This document shows positions 1 to 7,956 of a stretch of 38,608 nt of DNA, one piece after another. A program made the position numbers and the translations under genes. The DNA lies in contig JAEZLZ010000128.1 of assembly GCA_023415055.1 (NCBI GenBank), forward strand, positions 1-38,608, written 5' to 3'. Within the stretch, counting starts at the first letter, position 1. Each line of letters starts with the position of its first letter. Origin of the DNA: Bacillota bacterium. GTDB taxonomy: Bacteria; Bacillota; Clostridia; Lachnospirales; Lachnospiraceae. The notes under the pieces were generated by a model. That model had not been told where the DNA came from. It was given only the letters and a program-made list of their open reading frames with translations, and ran no database searches.

Positions 1-115
1 GAAGTTGTCTGCATAACGTAATGCTGTAGAAAGAAGAATGTCGGAAAGCCGTATGAGGGAGAACCTCACGTACGGTTTGATGAGGGGCGGGTGAAATTTC
101 ACCCGCCTACTCTAT
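1..115 (+). mobile_element. 3' end of a group II intron (domains V and VI)
   Basis: Bases about 46-78 fold as a classic domain V: an AAGCCGTA arm with the catalytic AGC triad at 47-49 pairs with TACGGTTT at 71-78, and a GAGA tetraloop caps the inner stem. Bases 82-112 form domain VI: the perfect arm pair GGCGGGTGAAA/TTTCACCCGCC (86-107), followed by TACTC with a candidate bulged branch-point A at 109. The intron should end near TCTAT at 115. The upstream part, including any reverse transcriptase gene, lies outside the window, so completeness and mobility cannot be judged. The fold is seen directly; the exact 3' splice site is inferred from family convention. Confidence 0.82.
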
Positions 116-276
116 CCAGCGAGGCGGGAACGCACTTACCCAGCGAGCAGGCACTTCAGAAGCGAATTTATGGGGCATTAATCATGGTATAGATTCTTCT
201 TTGGCCAAGTGATGTAAAAGATGAATAATCTGACGCTTTTACAATAAATTTAGAGTAAGAAAGGAAAGGAATGGTC
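116..276. other. Intron 3' flank and leader of the carboxypeptidase gene
   Basis: About 160 bases with no convincing gene. CCAGCGAG occurs at 116-123, directly at the predicted intron boundary, and again at 140-147. The Shine-Dalgarno stretch AAGGAAAGGA lies at 261-270. No clear promoter was found. Confidence 0.4.
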
Positions 277-1641
277 ATGTTGAAAAATAAATATCTGATG
301 GTTCTACCCCTGATTGGGTTACTATGCTTTATTGTACCGGCACAATATCATCATATGAAGGAGACTTATGATGCAATACTTAATTCTACCGGTCTGGTGT
401 TTGAAGACTTTGACAAGAAACTCAGAGAGGAAAATGAACAGGCAGTTCAGGACGAGGAAAAATATAAAAAATTGCTGCAGGCAGAAGAGAGAACCTATAT
501 GGAGCTGTCCGAACAGGAGGGCAGCGAGAGCTCGGAGCAGCTTGATGAACAAGGTAAAATAACCGATACCAAGTTAAGTCTTCATGCTAATTCCGCCCTA
601 CTGCTTGATGCATCAAACAATCGTGTCCTTTATGAACGAAACGGATTTAAGAGGATGTCTATGGCAAGCACCACTAAGATTATGACATGTATCGTTACAC
701 TGGAGAATGCTGATCTTAATGATGTTGTGGAGGTCTCCTCCTATGCGGCAAGAATGCCGGATGTTCAACTGAATATCAACACCGGAGAGAAGTATTATTT
801 GAAGGATTTATTATTTTCACTTATGTTAGAGAGCCATAATGATGTCGCAGTCGCGATTGCCGAGCATGTAGGAGGCTCAGTAGAAGGCTTTGCAACCATG
901 ATGAATGACAAGGCGAGGAAACTTGGTTGTGAGAACACAAATTTTATTACGCCAAACGGTCTCGATGCAGAAGGCCATTACACAACAGCCAGAGATCTTG
1001 CTGTGATTGCTAGCTACGCTGTAAAAAACGATAAATTTATCGAGATTACCAATACCTCCTCCCACTCCTTCAAGGAGATCGTAAAAGGAAGAAGTTTTAC
1101 CGTAACCAATAAAAATAAATTTCTATATATGATGGAAGGAGCAATCGGCGTTAAGACCGGCTTTACCGGTGATGCCGGCTACTGCTTTGTCGGAGCAATT
1201 AAACGTGAGGATAAATTCTTGATCTCTGTAGTCCTAGGCTGTGGCTGGCCTCCGAACAAAAGCCTGAAGTGGTCAGATACAAAAGAGTTAATGAATTATG
1301 GAATCGAGAATTATAAAGAGCGTCAGATCATTAAGAATTTGAACCTGAAACCAATTATGGTCAAGAGGGGACAGCAACAATTTTTGAAACCATATATGAA
1401 TGATGAACTGACACTTCTTTTACGGGATGATGAGAAGGTAACGGTACAGTACAAGTTACCGGACTTTATTGAGGCTCCGGTTAAGGCGGACACCGTCATC
1501 GGTGAAGTACAATACTATATCGATGATCAATATTATACTTCTCTGCCGATTTATTCATCAACATATGTTCCGAAAATTAATTATCCGTTCTGCTTTAGGA
1601 GAATCATAAACCTATGGAATTGCAATGGATCATTAAAGTAA
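277..1641 (+). CDS. D-alanyl-D-alanine carboxypeptidase (PBP5/DacA family)
   Basis: A penicillin-binding serine peptidase of family S11 that trims the terminal D-Ala from peptidoglycan pentapeptides outside the membrane. All three active-site motifs are present: S131-T-T-K, S186-H-N and K293-T-G. A hydrophobic N-terminal segment (about residues 5-22) should act as a signal peptide or anchor, followed by a charged Glu/Gln-rich linker to about residue 90 before the catalytic domain. A C-terminal beta-rich region follows from about 350. The reading frame also has ATG at 271, but the AAGGAAAGGA ribosome site abuts it; ATG 277 has better spacing, giving 454 residues. It stands alone, with no sporulation partner such as spmA/spmB next to it. 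Family is secure; the paralogue (vegetative DacA or sporulation DacF-like) is not decided. Confidence 0.9.
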   Translation: MLKNKYLMVLPLIGLLCFIVPAQYHHMKETYDAILNSTGLVFEDFDKKLREENEQAVQDEEKYKKLLQAEERTYMELSEQEGSESSEQLDEQGKITDTKLSLHANSALLLDASNNRVLYERNGFKRMSMASTTKIMTCIVTLENADLNDVVEVSSYAARMPDVQLNINTGEKYYLKDLLFSLMLESHNDVAVAIAEHVGGSVEGFATMMNDKARKLGCENTNFITPNGLDAEGHYTTARDLAVIASYAVKNDKFIEITNTSSHSFKEIVKGRSFTVTNKNKFLYMMEGAIGVKTGFTGDAGYCFVGAIKREDKFLISVVLGCGWPPNKSLKWSDTKELMNYGIENYKERQIIKNLNLKPIMVKRGQQQFLKPYMNDELTLLLRDDEKVTVQYKLPDFIEAPVKADTVIGEVQYYIDDQYYTSLPIYSSTYVPKINYPFCFRRIINLWNCNGSLK

Positions 1642-1768
1642 AAGGTAAAAAAGTATAAATTTGGTGGTCCTTCTGTGATTTGAATCAATGCCAGTTGTTA
1701 ATGATAAGGATATATTATAATCAAAAGAAGCACTCTTAACAATATCAATTGCATCGGAGGAAAAATAG

Positions 1769-2950
1769 ATGAGCAAAAGAATAAGCAATAAAGTTACATG
1801 GGTAGGAAAGATTGATTGGGAACTTAAATATTTCCATGGAAATGAGTATTCTACCAGAAAGGGATCCTCTTATAATTCCTACTTAATCAAAGATGAGAAG
1901 ATAGTATTAATTGATACCGTATGGCAACCCTTTGATAAGGAATTTGTAACACGTTTAAAAAAGGAAGTTGATCTCAGAAAAATTGATTATATAATTATGA
2001 ATCACAACGAAATCGATCATAGCGGCGCATTACCAGAATTAATGCGTGTGATACCGGAGACTCCGATTTACTGTACTGCAAACGGTGCTAAAATTATCAA
2101 AGGTCACTATCATAAGGATTGGAATTTTCAGATTGTTAAGACAGGCGATACGCTGGCAATCGGCGACAGCACCTTGACTTTTATTGAGGCACCGATGCTG
2201 CATTGGCCAGATACTATGTTTACCTATATGAGCGGTGAAAATATCTTATTCAGCAATGATGCATTTGGCCAGCATTATGCAACCGAAGCCTTATATAATG
2301 ATACGGCGGATCAGGGTGAGCTATTTGCGGAAGCCGTAAAATATTATGCCAATATTCTCACCCCTTTCAGTAAGATGGTTGTTAAGAAGATAGAAGAGGT
2401 ACTTGCACTGCATCTGCCGGTGGATATGATTTGCCCCAGCCATGGTGTCATCTGGAAGAAGCATCCGACGCAGATAGTTGAGAAGTACTTGGAATGGGCT
2501 AAGGATTATCAGGAAAATCAAATCACCATCGTCTATGATACCATGTGGAATTCCACCAGAAAGATGGCAGAAGCGATTGCAAAAGGAATCACGCTAAGTG
2601 ACCCTGAAGTCAAAATCAAACTGATGAATGCTTCAAAAGAAGATAAGAACGATATTATTACAGAAGTATTTAAATCGAAGCTAATTCTTATGGGTGCACC
2701 TACTGTAAATAATGGATATCTTTATTCCCTCGGTGGGATCCTGGAGATGATGAAGGGACTCAAATTCAAGAATAAAAAGGCTGCAGCCTTCGGAAGCTAT
2801 GGCTGGAGTGGTGAGGCCGTGAAGCTATTAACACAGCATCTTAGCGAGGCTGGTTTCATGATTATAAATGATGGCCTTCGCAAACTATGGGTGCCGGATG
2901 AGGAGAGTCTGGAGGATTGTGTCCGTTTTGGAATGGAGATTACCAGATAG
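1769..2950 (+). CDS. fprA: Flavo-diiron protein (A-type flavoprotein, O2/NO reductase)
   Basis: A cytoplasmic flavo-diiron protein that reduces O2 to water or NO to N2O, a common defence of strict anaerobes. The N-terminal metallo-beta-lactamase-like domain (about 1-250) has the complete diiron ligand set: H79-x-E81-x-D83-H84, H145, D164 and H225. The C-terminal flavodoxin domain (about 253-393) begins TIVYDTMWNST, the FMN phosphate loop, and has GAPTVNNGYLYS further on. Length (393 residues) is normal for the class A form, with no fused rubredoxin. A GGAGG site lies 8 bases before ATG 1769. A TATAAT at 1716-1721 may be the -10 of its promoter, but no good -35 was found. No rubredoxin or hydroperoxide-detoxifying gene is adjacent. 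The split between O2 and NO as substrate cannot be read from sequence. Confidence 0.92.
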   Translation: MSKRISNKVTWVGKIDWELKYFHGNEYSTRKGSSYNSYLIKDEKIVLIDTVWQPFDKEFVTRLKKEVDLRKIDYIIMNHNEIDHSGALPELMRVIPETPIYCTANGAKIIKGHYHKDWNFQIVKTGDTLAIGDSTLTFIEAPMLHWPDTMFTYMSGENILFSNDAFGQHYATEALYNDTADQGELFAEAVKYYANILTPFSKMVVKKIEEVLALHLPVDMICPSHGVIWKKHPTQIVEKYLEWAKDYQENQITIVYDTMWNSTRKMAEAIAKGITLSDPEVKIKLMNASKEDKNDIITEVFKSKLILMGAPTVNNGYLYSLGGILEMMKGLKFKNKKAAAFGSYGWSGEAVKLLTQHLSEAGFMIINDGLRKLWVPDEESLEDCVRFGMEITR

Positions 2951-2962
2951 CAATGTTACAAT

Positions 2963-3178
2963 TTGAAATACAAAATTGTTATTAAACTATTCTCAGCAAT
3001 ATTGCAGGCTTTCGGTATTATATCACTGGCCAAAGGCCTTGGCCTTAAGGTGTTATCAGAAGGAGTCGAGACTGCAGAACAGTTGGATTTTCTAAAGAGC
3101 AGCCAATGTGATATGGTACAGGGATTTTTGTTCTATCATCCGATGCCAATTAAGGAATTTATCCAGCTTTTAGATTAA
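2963..3178 (+). pseudogene. C-terminal remnant of an EAL-domain protein (cyclic-di-GMP phosphodiesterase)
   Basis: The 71-residue frame reads as the end of an EAL domain: IISLAKGLGLKVLSEGVET, then EQLDFLKSSQCDMVQGF and PMPIKEF. These match the last third of the fold, including the conserved EGVET and QGF segments, but the EAL signature, metal ligands and upstream sensor parts are missing. No ATG or ribosome-binding site precedes it; the frame merely opens at a TTG 12 bases after the flavo-diiron gene. It is a decayed 3' fragment, perhaps left by a deletion that joined the flanking genes. It is very unlikely to be active. Confidence 0.8.
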
Positions 3179-3294
3179 TACTTTCCGTAATATGGTAATA
3201 ATATATCCTGTTTATAAAATAAATTCATTTTTTTTCATATTTATATAAAAATAATGCAACGCTTTTCCGGTTTCCTTCGTTTAATAGATAGAAT

Positions 3295-3308
3295 AACCAA
3301 TTTTGGTT
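3295..3308. repeat. Short palindrome AACCAA-TT-TTGGTT
   Basis: A perfect 14-base inverted repeat about 20 bases upstream of the larger hairpin at 3327-3365. Both contain TTTGGTTC (3302-3309 and 3353-3360), so they may share a binding site or a common origin. Confidence 0.45.
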
Positions 3309-3326
3309 CATGTGAGGGGATCCATA

Positions 3327-3365
3327 CAGCAGAACCAAAGTTAATGCTTAACTTTGGTTCTGCTG
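3327..3365. repeat. Perfect 18-bp hairpin upstream of a small membrane-protein gene
   Basis: Arms CAGCAGAACCAAAGTTAA (3327-3344) and its exact complement (3348-3365) enclose a 3-base TGC loop. No T-tract follows, so it is not a typical intrinsic terminator. It ends 26 bases before the likely start codon at 3392. It could be a processing site, a regulator-binding palindrome or the remnant of a small inverted-repeat element. Confidence 0.7.
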
Positions 3366-3391
3366 ATCGTGAGAAAGGCGTGGTATTATTT

Positions 3392-3625
3392 ATGAAAAAA
3401 GTGGTAAGGCGTTATAAGTCAAGTAAATTTAAGAGATTTATGAACGGAATGATATTTGCAATAATTTCAGTGATTGCATTGCTTTTATGTATGTCCGATA
3501 TCTCTCGATATGCAGTAGATCAAACAGGGGTAATCCTTCCTTTCTTTATTGCTATTATAAGTATGTTGCTCGGACTGTTTACAACACTTAGAGATCAGGG
3601 AATTAGAAAAGAAAAAGTTCAATAA
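3392..3625 (+). CDS. Small two-helix membrane protein, function unknown
   Basis: A 77-residue protein with a basic N-terminus (MKKVVRRYKSSKFKR), a first hydrophobic helix at about residues 18-36, a short loop containing SDISRYAVDQ, a second helix at about 44-64, and a charged tail ending RKEKVQ. The frame stays open back to an ATG at 3254, but those extra codons run through the hairpin at 3327-3365 and have no ribosome site; GAGAAAGG at 3371-3378 favours ATG 3392. I do not recognise the family. It is monocistronic between an EAL remnant and the kdgK promoter. Whether it is made is uncertain, but the composition is that of a real membrane protein. Confidence 0.6.
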   Translation: MKKVVRRYKSSKFKRFMNGMIFAIISVIALLLCMSDISRYAVDQTGVILPFFIAIISMLLGLFTTLRDQGIRKEKVQ

Positions 3626-3664
3626 TGATAGCAGTAATTACGAGTTTTTGAAATCTTTTTTCCA

Positions 3665-3693
3665 TTGACGAAAAAGATACCCAGAACTATACT
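3665..3693 (+). promoter_or_regulatory. Sigma-A type promoter of the kdgK-like gene
   Basis: TTGACG at 3665-3670 and TATACT at 3688-3693 are separated by exactly 17 bases. Transcription would begin near 3700, giving a leader of about 38 bases with AAGGAGA at 3724-3730. Confidence 0.75.
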
Positions 3694-3737
3694 GTGTATG
3701 AAATACAATCAATTTTTTACCATAAGGAGAGAATATA

Positions 3738-4760
3738 ATGGCAAAGGTAATAACGATGGGAGAGATTATGCTTCGCCTTTCTACCCCTGGATATCAGAGA
3801 TTCGTTCAATCTGACAGCTTCGATGTATGCTATGGTGGTGGAGAAGCAAATGTTGCAGTATCTTTAGCGAATTACGGACACGATGCATATTTTGTAACAA
3901 AGGTTCCGAAGAATCCAATCGGCGATAGTGCTATCGCTGCTCTGAGAAAGTTCAATGTCAATTGTAATTTTGTAGCCAGAGGCGGAGAGAGGTTAGGCAT
4001 CTATTTCCTGGAGACCGGTGCTTCTATGAGAGCCTCCAATGTTGTATATGACAGAGCACATGCTTCCATAGCAGAAGCAGATCCGACCGATTTTGATTTT
4101 GATGCAATATTTGAAGGGGCTGATTGGTTTCATTTCACTGGCATTACCCCTGCAATCAGTGATAAAGCAGCGATTCTTACTGAAGAAGCTTTAAAAGCAG
4201 CAAAAAGAAAGAGCATCACGGTATCCGTAGATCTTAATTTCCGCAAAAAATTATGGTCTTCCGAAAAGGCGCAGAAAATCATGACAAATCTGATGCAGTA
4301 TGTTGATGTATGCATTGGAAATGAGGAGGATGCGGAAAAGGTACTCGGATTTAAACCTGGTAAAACGGATGTAACCAGCGGTGAACTTGAACTATCCGGT
4401 TATCAGGATATTTTTGAACAGATGGTGAAGAAGTTCAACTTCAAATATGTAGTCAGTTCACTTCGTGAGAGTTATTCAGCGTCGGATAACGGTTGGTCCG
4501 CTTGCATCTATGACGGAAAGAACTTTTATCAATCGAAAAAATACAATATTCGTATCGTAGATCGTGTCGGCGGTGGAGATTCCTTTGCAGGTGGATTGAT
4601 CTGCGGATTATTAGATGGCAAGAGCATGGAGCAGACTCTTGAGTTTGCTGTAGCTGCTTCCGCATTAAAACATACCATTCCGGGAGACTTTAATCTTATA
4701 TCAAGAGCAGAGGTAGATGCACTGGTTGGTGGAGATGCCTCAGGAAGAGTTCAAAGATAA
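3738..4760 (+). CDS. kdgK: 2-dehydro-3-deoxygluconate kinase (PfkB family sugar kinase)
   Basis: Phosphorylates 2-keto-3-deoxygluconate to the 6-phosphate, the step before KDPG aldolase in uronate and pectin breakdown. The 340-residue protein is a full-length ribokinase-family kinase. It has the N-terminal substrate-binding GGGEANVAVSLA stretch (about residues 34-45), a middle Rossmann core, and the C-terminal signature GGGDSFAGG with catalytic Asp at 281. The opening MGEIMLRLSTPG and the GASMRASNV segment are typical of KDG kinases rather than fructokinases. It has its own promoter (3665-3693) and terminator (4822-4865). No aldolase or uronate isomerase is adjacent, so the sugar assignment rests on sequence alone; another 2-keto-sugar acid is possible. 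Confidence 0.85.
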   Translation: MAKVITMGEIMLRLSTPGYQRFVQSDSFDVCYGGGEANVAVSLANYGHDAYFVTKVPKNPIGDSAIAALRKFNVNCNFVARGGERLGIYFLETGASMRASNVVYDRAHASIAEADPTDFDFDAIFEGADWFHFTGITPAISDKAAILTEEALKAAKRKSITVSVDLNFRKKLWSSEKAQKIMTNLMQYVDVCIGNEEDAEKVLGFKPGKTDVTSGELELSGYQDIFEQMVKKFNFKYVVSSLRESYSASDNGWSACIYDGKNFYQSKKYNIRIVDRVGGGDSFAGGLICGLLDGKSMEQTLEFAVAASALKHTIPGDFNLISRAEVDALVGGDASGRVQR

Positions 4761-4821
4761 ACGCCTCAATGTTGAATAAATATTTACATAAATGATTTTT
4801 TATAATATTGATTTTAATTTT

Positions 4822-4865
4822 AGGGCTATGGGTTTTTCTTTCGGGAAAGCCGATAGCCCTTTGTT
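4822..4865 (+). terminator. Rho-independent terminator after kdgK
   Basis: AGGGCTATGGG pairs with CCGATAGCCCT with one G-G mismatch; a small CTTTCGGGAAAG hairpin sits at the apex, and TTTGTTG follows. Confidence 0.8.
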
Positions 4866-5009
4866 GCGATATTATATTATTTACCCAAAATATGCAACAA
4901 AAGGAGATGAAAATTTAGGACAGTATTGAAAAAAGACTTGATTATTTTATAGTAACCGATTATCATTAAGAATGTCTGAAAATTTGAAATTAAATGGAGG
5001 AATGACAAA

Positions 5010-5546
5010 ATGAGAAGAATAAGGGTGAAAGCTGAAAAACCCGCAAAACCGGAGGAATTCTTTGAATCAAAGAAGAAGGTTACGATCCTGTCGATTGTAG
5101 CAGTTGTAGTATTATTAATTATTGGTGTATTTATATACATTGAAAACACGGACAGTAAGATCGTTATCAAAAACAAAACCGATTTAAAGCTGGAATATGT
5201 CAAAGCCTATTATGTTGGACCCGAAGAAGCTTACAACGAAGGAATCAATGTTACAGATATTCAAGCAGGAAAGACATTAACCCTTCCCCAGGATCCCATC
5301 AATTTATTCAATGCAGAAGCGAATCTGGAAGTTCGGTTTAAATTTGAGGGCTATGATGAGTTATTTGTAGATGCCGGAATATTTAATGATGACTTCAATG
5401 GTAAGGTTTCCATTGATTTTGTACCAACCGAGGATGGCAAGATCACGTTAAAGGTAAAAGCCAGACCTAGTATTCTTGGATCAAACAAGATTCTCTGTAA
5501 TGAACGTTATACTGTAAACCTTTCAGAAGGAATGATCGAAGACTAA
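5010..5546 (+). CDS. Single-pass membrane protein, function unknown
   Basis: A 178-residue protein I do not recognise. A basic, proline-containing cytoplasmic tail (about residues 1-27, rich in Lys and Glu) is followed by one strong transmembrane helix (about 28-46, VTILSIVAVVVLLIIGVFI). The remaining 130 residues should be outside the membrane. They are rich in beta-strand-forming and acidic residues (VIKNKTDLKLEYVKAYYVG, VSIDFVPTEDGKITLKVKA), suggesting one or two beta-sandwich units. GGAGGA lies 8 bases before ATG 5010. It ends 37 bases before the hydratase gene, so the two may be cotranscribed, but no shared function is obvious. A charged-tail membrane anchor with an external beta domain fits a sensor, an adaptor or an envelope protein. 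Confidence 0.75.
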   Translation: MRRIRVKAEKPAKPEEFFESKKKVTILSIVAVVVLLIIGVFIYIENTDSKIVIKNKTDLKLEYVKAYYVGPEEAYNEGINVTDIQAGKTLTLPQDPINLFNAEANLEVRFKFEGYDELFVDAGIFNDDFNGKVSIDFVPTEDGKITLKVKARPSILGSNKILCNERYTVNLSEGMIED

Positions 5547-5583
5547 TTATGATGCAAGAGATTAAGAAAGGCAAGGTCACGAT

Positions 5584-7860
5584 ATGATTAAACTTTACGA
5601 CAAAGGCGTTTACCTATTGAGCGGAAATGAAATTATTGAAGAGAAGGATGCTGCTGCCATAAAAGCCAAGACTGGAATGGAAGCAGATAAGGATATTGCA
5701 AAAAAGGGTACCATATCTTATGGTATTTTAACCAAGCATAATACCTCAGGAAATGAAGAGAAGCTTAAAATTAAATTTGATAAATTGACTTCCCATGATA
5801 TTACCTTCGTAGGCATTATCCAAACAGCCAGAGCAAGCGGCTTGGAACGATTTCCTGTTCCCTATGTCCTAACGAATTGTCATAACAGCTTATGCGCCGT
5901 CGGCGGAACAATAAATGAGGATGATCATATGTTTGGCCTTTCCTGTGCCAAGAAATACGGTGGGGTTTATGTCCCGCCTCATCAAGCGGTCATTCATCAA
6001 TATGCCCGTGAGATGCTGGCAGAAGGCGGTCATATGCTGTTGGGTTCCGACAGTCATACCCGTTATGGTGCACTAGGAACGATGGCAATCGGAGAAGGCG
6101 GACCGGAGCTGGTGAAGCAGTTATTAAGCCGTACTTACGATATCAATATGCCTGAGGTGATCGGAGTATATCTAACCGGTACCCCGAGAAAGGGTGTTGG
6201 ACCTCAGGACGTTGCTCTTGCAATTATCGGAGCCGTATTTGCTAATGGTTATGTGAATAATAAGATTATGGAATTTGTCGGAGATGGTATTTCGAATCTA
6301 AGTGTTGACTTCCGTATCGGAATCGATGTTATGACAACTGAAACCACCTGCCTTTCCTCCGTCTGGAGAACAGATTCTGCAGTAAGAGATTATTATGAAC
6401 TGCATCACAGACCGGAAGCATACAAAGAGCTTGCGCCTTTACCTCTCGCTTATTATGACGGAATGATCTATGTAGACCTTTCTGAGATCAAGCCCATGAT
6501 CGCGATGCCGTTCCATCCTAGCAATGTATATACGATTGATGAACTAAATGCCAATCTGTATGACATTCTGGACGAAGTGGAGAAAAAAGCTCTCGTCAGT
6601 CTGGATAACAGTAAGATAAAATATACTTTAAAGGATAAAGTTCGAAACGGTAAGCTGTATGTTGATCAAGGTACCATCGCTGGCTGTGCAGGCGGCGGAT
6701 TTGAAAACATATGTGATGCAGCGGATATTCTGGATGGCAAATTCATCGGCTCCGATGAATTCTCCCTGAGCGTATATCCGGCAAGCCAGCCGATCTTTAT
6801 GGATTTGGTAAAGAACGGTTCCGTAGCAAAACTCATGGCAAGCGGAGCTACCATACGTACCGCCTTCTGCGGTCCCTGTTTCGGTGCCGGTGATGTTCCT
6901 GCCAATAACGGGTTCAGTATTCGTCATACCACGAGAAATTTCCCGAACCGCGAAGGTTCCAAGATAACAAACGGTCAAATTGCATCCGTAGCCTTAATGG
7001 ATGCAAAGAGTATCGCAGCAACCGCTGCAAACAAAGGTTACCTGACCTCAGCAGAAAATATCGATACCACATTTAAGAAACCGAAGTATTATTTTGACAG
7101 TACGATCTATGATAACCGTGTTTATGATGGAATCGGTAATCCGGATCCCAGCGTTGAGCTGAAATTTGGCCCCGGGATCGTTGACTGGCCGGCTATGACA
7201 GCCCTAAGTGAGGATATGATCCTGAAGGTAGTTTCTGTAATCCATGACCCGGTTACAACGACGGATGAGCTGATCCCTTCCGGAGAGACCTCCTCCTATC
7301 GATCCAATCCTCTGGGCTTAGCAGAATTTACATTATCCCGTAAGGATCCGGCTTATGTCGGACGAGCTAAAGAAGTACAGAAGGCTGAAAAAGCAAGAAT
7401 TGGCGGAGAGGATGCTGCTAAAGTAAATAATGAAGTAAAGGAAGTATATGAAAAGATTTCTGCTCAATTTTCTTTCGATGCAAGTACAACGCAGATCGGC
7501 TCAACCATCTATGCGGTAAAGCCGGGTGACGGTTCCGCAAGAGAACAGGCAGCCAGCTGTCAGAAGGTGCTCGGTGGCTTTGCGAACATCGCTAAGGAAT
7601 ATGCTACGAAGCGTTACCGCTCGAATTTAATTAACTGGGGTATGCTGCCATTCCTTTTACAGGATGAGCTTCCATTTGAAAACGGAGATTATCTCTTCAT
7701 CAAGGATATCCGCAAAGCTGTGGCAGAAAAGGTAACAGAAATTAAAGCTTATGTCGTAAATAAGGACATGAAGGAATTTACGCTTCGACTCGGTGAGCTG
7801 ACCGATGATGAACGGGAGATTATCCTGAAGGGTTGTTTGATTAATTATTATCATAATTAA
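5584..7860 (+). CDS. Aconitase-family hydratase (YbhJ-like)
   Basis: A 758-residue member of the aconitase superfamily, expected to carry a [4Fe-4S] cluster and to add or remove water from a hydroxy acid. The three cluster cysteines are present: C368 (GCAGGGFEN) and C429/C432 (FCGPC), spaced almost as in aconitase. The first half has the active-site segments LTNCHNSLCAVGG and GSDSHTRYGALG. The C-terminal swivel domain has GSAREQA, the counterpart of the substrate-binding SSRE segment, and RYRSNLINWGMLPF. Overall layout and divergence resemble Escherichia coli YbhJ rather than citrate-cycle AcnA/AcnB. No citrate synthase or isocitrate dehydrogenase is near, so the substrate is open. The ribosome-binding site (GAAAGGCAAGG) is ordinary. 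Neighbour 5010-5546 is the only candidate operon partner. Confidence 0.85.
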   Translation: MIKLYDKGVYLLSGNEIIEEKDAAAIKAKTGMEADKDIAKKGTISYGILTKHNTSGNEEKLKIKFDKLTSHDITFVGIIQTARASGLERFPVPYVLTNCHNSLCAVGGTINEDDHMFGLSCAKKYGGVYVPPHQAVIHQYAREMLAEGGHMLLGSDSHTRYGALGTMAIGEGGPELVKQLLSRTYDINMPEVIGVYLTGTPRKGVGPQDVALAIIGAVFANGYVNNKIMEFVGDGISNLSVDFRIGIDVMTTETTCLSSVWRTDSAVRDYYELHHRPEAYKELAPLPLAYYDGMIYVDLSEIKPMIAMPFHPSNVYTIDELNANLYDILDEVEKKALVSLDNSKIKYTLKDKVRNGKLYVDQGTIAGCAGGGFENICDAADILDGKFIGSDEFSLSVYPASQPIFMDLVKNGSVAKLMASGATIRTAFCGPCFGAGDVPANNGFSIRHTTRNFPNREGSKITNGQIASVALMDAKSIAATAANKGYLTSAENIDTTFKKPKYYFDSTIYDNRVYDGIGNPDPSVELKFGPGIVDWPAMTALSEDMILKVVSVIHDPVTTTDELIPSGETSSYRSNPLGLAEFTLSRKDPAYVGRAKEVQKAEKARIGGEDAAKVNNEVKEVYEKISAQFSFDASTTQIGSTIYAVKPGDGSAREQAASCQKVLGGFANIAKEYATKRYRSNLINWGMLPFLLQDELPFENGDYLFIKDIRKAVAEKVTEIKAYVVNKDMKEFTLRLGELTDDEREIILKGCLINYYHN

Positions 7861-7903
7861 TATAGCAAATTCAATCAAATATTAACATTCCTGACAATAC
7901 CAT

Positions 7904-7951
7904 AACACACCTACTCGGTTATAATTGAATTATAAACGGAGGAGGTGTGTT
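7904..7951 (+). promoter_or_regulatory. Nested inverted repeats over the ribosome-binding site of the GH94 gene
   Basis: AACACACCT (7904-7912) is the exact complement of AGGTGTGTT (7943-7951), which overlaps the end of the GGAGGAGG ribosome site; six or more T follow. Inside the loop lies a second perfect palindrome, TTATAATT-G-AATTATAA (7919-7935), which includes a TATAAT at 7920-7925. Either an mRNA hairpin masks the ribosome site or ends transcription just before the start codon, or the inner palindrome is an operator over the -10. The sequence does not choose between these. Confidence 0.55.
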
Positions 7952-7956
7952 TTTTT

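Noticed and set aside
7897..7925. Standard sigma-A promoter of the GH94 gene
   Set aside because: TATAAT at 7920-7925 has only CTGACA at 7891-7896 as a possible -35, a spacing of 23, too long for a normal promoter.
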